This document shows positions 14,737-15,765 of a stretch of 15,765 nt of DNA, piece by piece; position 1 is the first letter of the stretch, and every line of letters starts with the position of its first letter. This DNA is from Pseudomonadota bacterium. GTDB taxonomy: Bacteria > Pseudomonadota > Alphaproteobacteria > UBA8366 > GCA-2717185. Made by a program: the position numbers and the translations under genes. The notes beneath the pieces are model-generated. The model was not told the origin of the DNA. It did no database searches and saw nothing but the letters and a program-made list of their open reading frames with translations. Location: NCBI GenBank assembly GCA_027619655.1, contig JAQCHR010000030.1:1-15765 (forward strand), given 5' to 3'.

Positions 14737-15070
14737 GTATGATCCGGAACTCTCGCTGCTCTTTCGCTCGCTCGCTGATCCGACCCGCCGGTCGATCCTG
14801 ACCCGGCTCGCCGAAACACCGGCGCGGGTAACGGATCTGGCCGGCCCCACGGGACTGCGGCTGCCCACGGTGATGCGGCACCTTTCCGTGCTGCAGGAGG
14901 CGGGGCTGATCACCACGTCCAAGGACGGGCGGGTCCGTACCTGCGCCCTCGTGCCGGGGGCACTGGATCCGGCGCGGACATGGCTCGACGAACAGCAGGC
15001 TGTCTGGGAAGCCCGGCTCGACCGGCTGGATGGATTTGTGATGGATATGATGAAGGATAGCGAAGAATGA
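14729..15070 (+). CDS. ArsR-family winged-helix transcriptional regulator
   Basis: This 113-residue protein has the typical ArsR size and layout: LFRSLADPTRRSILTRLAETPARVTDLAG (residues about 9-37, in adjoining segments), a recognition helix around LPTVMRHLSVLQEAGLI (43-59), and a wing near TTSKDGRVRTCAL. No cysteine metal-binding motif is visible in the recognition helix, so it is probably not an arsenic or metal sensor. It resembles the ArsR type paired with SRPBCC proteins. The next gene overlaps it by four bases (ATGA), which implies translational coupling. I chose the ATG at 14729 although its ribosome site is weak; a TTG at 14693 is an alternative. Palindromes over the start codon suggest autoregulation. 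Confidence 0.88.
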   Translation: MTKYDPELSLLFRSLADPTRRSILTRLAETPARVTDLAGPTGLRLPTVMRHLSVLQEAGLITTSKDGRVRTCALVPGALDPARTWLDEQQAVWEARLDRLDGFVMDMMKDSEE

Positions 15071-15765
15071 CACAGAATCCCGATAAGGGCTGTGCAAGCC
15101 GGGCGGTGACTGACGACGAAAAGGGGCGCTTTGCGACACTTACTTTCGAACGGGAAATCGCCGCGCCCCTGGCCACGTTGTGGGAGGCATGGACGGACCC
15201 GGCCGCGCGCGCGGTCTGGGCGGCGCCATCGCCCTCGGTCACGGTCGACTTCCTGGAGGCCGATACCAGGGTGGGTGGGCGCGAGGTTTCCCTCTGCAAG
15301 GATGAGGGCCATCCGGACATCCGATGCGAGTGTGGCTGGCTGATGCTGCAGCCTTCGCTGCGCAGCGTGAATTACGAGGTGATTTCATCCGAAGGCGTGA
15401 CGCAATCGGCCGCGCTGGTGACGGCGAATTTCTCGGGAACCCCGGCGCGCAGCCGGCTGGTCGTCACGGTGCAGCTTTCCTCGCTGGCGGCGGACATGGC
15501 GGCAGGCTACCGGGAAGGCTTCGGCGCGGGGCTGGATAACCTCGCGGGCGCGGCCGAGCGCACCATGGTGCTGCAACGGGTCATCCGGGCGCCGCGCGCC
15601 GTCGTGTGGGGCGCGTGGATTAACCCTGAAACGCTGCCGCAATGGTGGGGGCCGGACGGCTTCTCGTGTTGCACGCAGCGGATCGACTTGCGAACGGGCG
15701 GCGAATGGGTCTTCGACATGATCGCGCCGGATGGCACGGTCTTTCCGAAACATCATCGCTATCAC
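15067..15765 (+). CDS. Tandem SRPBCC/AHSA1-domain protein (C-terminus beyond right edge)
   Basis: The frame from the ATG at 15067 is open to the window edge (233 codons). Two START-like AHSA1 domains are visible. The first has FEREIAAPLATLWEAWTDP (residues about 24-42). The second has LQRVIRAPRAVVWGAWINP (about 168-186) and then LPQWWGPDGF. The REI/RVI-AP-VW-AW-P pattern is the hallmark of the Activator of Hsp90 ATPase homologue family, which has a hydrophobic cavity for lipids or aromatic ligands. The end of domain two is outside the window. The start overlaps the ArsR stop (ATGA), and ArsR-AHSA1 operons are common. Here the ligand-binding protein is a double-domain version, less usual than the single-domain form. 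The function is unknown; ligand binding or stress-related carbonyl metabolism are guesses. Confidence 0.85.
   Translation, partial: MTQNPDKGCASRAVTDDEKGRFATLTFEREIAAPLATLWEAWTDPAARAVWAAPSPSVTVDFLEADTRVGGREVSLCKDEGHPDIRCECGWLMLQPSLRSVNYEVISSEGVTQSAALVTANFSGTPARSRLVVTVQLSSLAADMAAGYREGFGAGLDNLAGAAERTMVLQRVIRAPRAVVWGAWINPETLPQWWGPDGFSCCTQRIDLRTGGEWVFDMIAPDGTVFPKHHRYH

Noticed and set aside
15385..15765. 126-codon minus-strand frame at the right edge
   Set aside because: It is antisense to the tandem AHSA1 protein, whose two repeats are clear on the plus strand.

Overview
The window is high-GC, densely coded bacterial DNA. Codon usage and gene content (Baeyer-Villiger monooxygenases, a class III CoA-transferase, an ArsR-SRPBCC pair, a DUF3500 protein) suggest a free-living alphaproteobacterium, perhaps Rhodospirillales-like. 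That placement is inference. There are no rRNA, tRNA, CRISPR or recognisable insertion sequences, and no gene-free gap above 300 bases.

Layout. Minus strand: the 5' end of a RutA-like LLM-class flavin oxidoreductase (1-157) behind a D-2-hydroxyacid dehydrogenase (198-1163). Plus strand: an NAD-dependent epimerase/dehydratase-type reductase (1352-2302), converging on a Baeyer-Villiger monooxygenase (BVMO, 2311-3999). A cytochrome b561-type gene on plus (4193-4771) is interrupted by an in-frame amber codon. A minus-strand block follows, read from high to low coordinates: second BVMO (8782-10518), 349-aa protein ending in a CxxC motif (7581-8630), UGSC-family selenoprotein (7023-7553), class III CoA-transferase (5777-7009) and LysR regulator (4782-5702). 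An amidohydrolase (10679-12355, plus) is divergent from the second BVMO and converges on an exported DUF3500 protein (12413-13588, minus). An atypical SDR (13725-14585, minus) is divergent from an ArsR regulator (14729-15070, plus), which overlaps by 4 bases a tandem SRPBCC/AHSA1 protein that runs off the right edge (15067-15765).

The main discovery is the selenoprotein. A conventional reading ends at a TGA at 7274-7272. The same frame continues for 82 more sense codons to a second TGA at 7025-7023, giving a 176-residue protein with Sec94-Gly-Ser-Cys97 followed by Cys100. Just after the UGA is an 8-bp hairpin whose loop lies about 20 nt downstream, the geometry of the E. coli fdhF bacterial SECIS as I remember it. 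Ignoring the Sec codon leaves a false gap of about 260 bases and a false long start for the CoA-transferase.

Working together (inference): the region looks like a catabolic island for carbonyl- or amide-containing organic compounds. BVMOs would insert oxygen next to a ketone, the amidohydrolase and reductases would process products, and the CoA-transferase would activate an acid. The selenoprotein and the 349-aa protein form a tight pair upstream of the CoA-transferase, have a plausible promoter/operator of their own at 8731-8767, and are the best candidate for an undescribed redox step.
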